NCBI GenBank assembly: GCA_000620205.1
Contig: JHVP01000003.1
Span: 62,001-126,000 of the forward strand
Length of the DNA stretch: 64,000 nt
Direction: 5' to 3'
Origin: Geodermatophilaceae bacterium URHA0031
GTDB lineage: Bacteria; Actinomycetota; Actinomycetes; Mycobacteriales; Geodermatophilaceae
Numbering within the stretch: position 1 is the first letter of the stretch; each line of letters starts with the position of its first letter. This document shows positions 63,032 to 64,000 of the stretch, in pieces. The notes under the pieces are model-generated. The model searched no databases. It was not told where the DNA came from and saw nothing but the letters and a program-made list of their open reading frames with translations. The translations under genes and the position numbers were made by a program.

Positions 63032-64000
63032 TCAGCCGCGGCGGCGGACGATCGCCCGGAGCTTCGCCAGCCGGGTCGAGATCGCGGCCTCCACGCCGCG
63101 GTTGGTCGGCCGGTAGTAGTCGCGGCCGACCAGGGCGTCGGGCGGGTACTGCTGCGGGACGACGCCGTCGGGGTGGCCGTGCGGGTAGACGTAGGTCTTC
63201 CCGTGCCCCAGCGCCTTGGCCCCGGCGTAGTGCGCGTCGCGCAGCCCCGGCGGCACCGGGCCGGCCAGGCCGGCCCGCACGTCGGCGACGGACTCCCCCA
63301 TCGCCGTGGTGACGGCGTTCGACTTCGGCGCCGTGGCGAGGTGGACGACGGCGTGGGCCAGCGGGAAGTGGCCCTCGGGCATCCCGATGAAGGCGACCGC
63401 GTCGGCGGCGGCCACCGCGGTGAGCAGCGCGGTCGGGTCGGCCATGCCGATGTCCTCGCTGGCGGAGATGACCAGCCGCCGGGCGATGAACCGCGGGTCC
63501 TCCCCCGCCTCGACCATCCGGGCCAGGTAGTGCAGCGCCGCGTCGACGTCACTGCCGCGGATGCTCTTGATCAGCGCACTGGCGATGTCGTAGTGCTGGT
63601 CGCCGGACCGGTCGTAGCGCACCGCCGCCTGCGCCACCGCCGTCTCCAGCGTGTGCAGGTCGATCTCCGTCGCGCCCACCGCCAGCGCGGCACCGGCGCC
63701 GGACTCCAGTGCGGTGAGGGCCTTGCGCCCGTCGCCACCGGCCACCCGGACCAGGTGCTCCTCGGCCTCCGCGCTGAGGGTCACCGCGCCGTCCAGCCCG
63801 CGGTCGCTGGTGAGCGCCCGGCGCAGCAGCGTGCGGACGTCGTCGTCGCTGAGCGGCTGCAGCGCCAGCACCAGGCTGCGGGACAGCAGCGGGCTCACCA
63901 CGGAGAAGAACGGGTTCTCGGTGGTCGCGGCGATCAGGCTGACGATCCGGTCCTCGACCGCGGACAGCAGCGAGTCCTGCTGGGTCTTGGAGAACCGGTG
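63032..64000 (-). CDS. rarA: Replication-associated recombination protein RarA (MgsA), N-terminus outside window
   Basis: The C-terminal 322 residues of a RarA/MgsA/WRNIP1-type AAA+ ATPase that acts at stalled replication forks. The AAA+ remnant shows [18 protein letters not shown] and [20 protein letters not shown]. The MgsA-type C-terminal domain shows [31 protein letters not shown] and [13 protein letters not shown], ending [23 protein letters not shown]. The Walker A motif lies beyond position 64000. The next genes on this strand are the DUF948-alaS chain. Confidence 0.94.
   Translation of the reverse strand, partial: HRFSKTQQDSLLSAVEDRIVSLIAATTENPFFSVVSPLLSRSLVLALQPLSDDDVRTLLRRALTSDRGLDGAVTLSAEAEEHLVRVAGGDGRKALTALESGAGAALAVGATEIDLHTLETAVAQAAVRYDRSGDQHYDIASALIKSIRGSDVDAALHYLARMVEAGEDPRFIARRLVISASEDIGMADPTALLTAVAAADAVAFIGMPEGHFPLAHAVVHLATAPKSNAVTTAMGESVADVRAGLAGPVPPGLRDAHYAGAKALGHGKTYVYPHGHPDGVVPQQYPPDALVGRDYYRPTNRGVEAAISTRLAKLRAIVRRRG

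Overview
The window reads as a chromosomal segment of a very high-GC actinobacterium. The evidence is GTG/TTG starts throughout, long antisense open frames typical of about 75% GC, a BldD orthologue with its c-di-GMP residues, an actinobacterial integration host factor (mIHF), DUF948/DUF6167 genes next to alaS, and a helicase-motif-less PriA. Gene content and intergenic style suggest Geodermatophilaceae (Blastococcus/Geodermatophilus/Modestobacter), but that placement is inference. No tRNA, rRNA, insertion sequence, prophage or CRISPR array was seen.

Positions 1-22.4 kb are an accessory-leaning mosaic of small units: an EF-G-like gene divergent from hrpB; an autoregulated TetR/MFS pair; malQ; a hydrolase/AraC pair; a small gene behind a perfect SOS (LexA) box; an EVE-domain protein; a divergent arsR/arsM arsenic-methylation pair; an alkaline phosphatase with a Pho-box-like array; and a PucR regulator with an NCS2 (UraA-like) permease and an AllH-like DUF2877 protein.

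Positions 22.4-38.3 kb are housekeeping genes, mostly on the minus strand. rpe-ribD-ribE-ribBA-ribH-hisE-hisG form one overlapping chain, followed upstream by def-fmt-rsmB, then mihF-gmk-rpoZ-coaBC-metK-priA. Positions 38.6-48.9 kb hold the complete de novo UMP operon pyrR-pyrB-pyrC-carA-carB-pyrK-pyrD-pyrF plus a coupled 45-residue membrane protein, headed by a recognisable PyrR-binding RNA element. Positions 49.1-64 kb contain bldD, then on the minus strand rarA, DUF948-DUF6167-alaS-(Pro-rich)-ruvX-mltG-aroE-prepilin peptidase-aroC-aroK-aroB-aroQ-pepP-efp-nusB, so that the shikimate genes, translation factors and cell-wall transglycosylase are largely co-transcribed.

Two sequence systems not explained by the genes stand out. 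First, a family of at least six 3'-end hairpin elements begins at or just after stop codons. They have a conserved GGACCC proximal arm with one unpaired A, compensatory changes in both outer and inner stems, and a conserved TCGC-x3-CTC loop. Second, long perfect palindromes sit on the starts of pyrK and pyrD; the pyrK one is flanked by a 9-bp direct repeat as if it had inserted in frame. Leaderless promoters (TANNNT then 6-7 nt then ATG/GTG) recur across the window.
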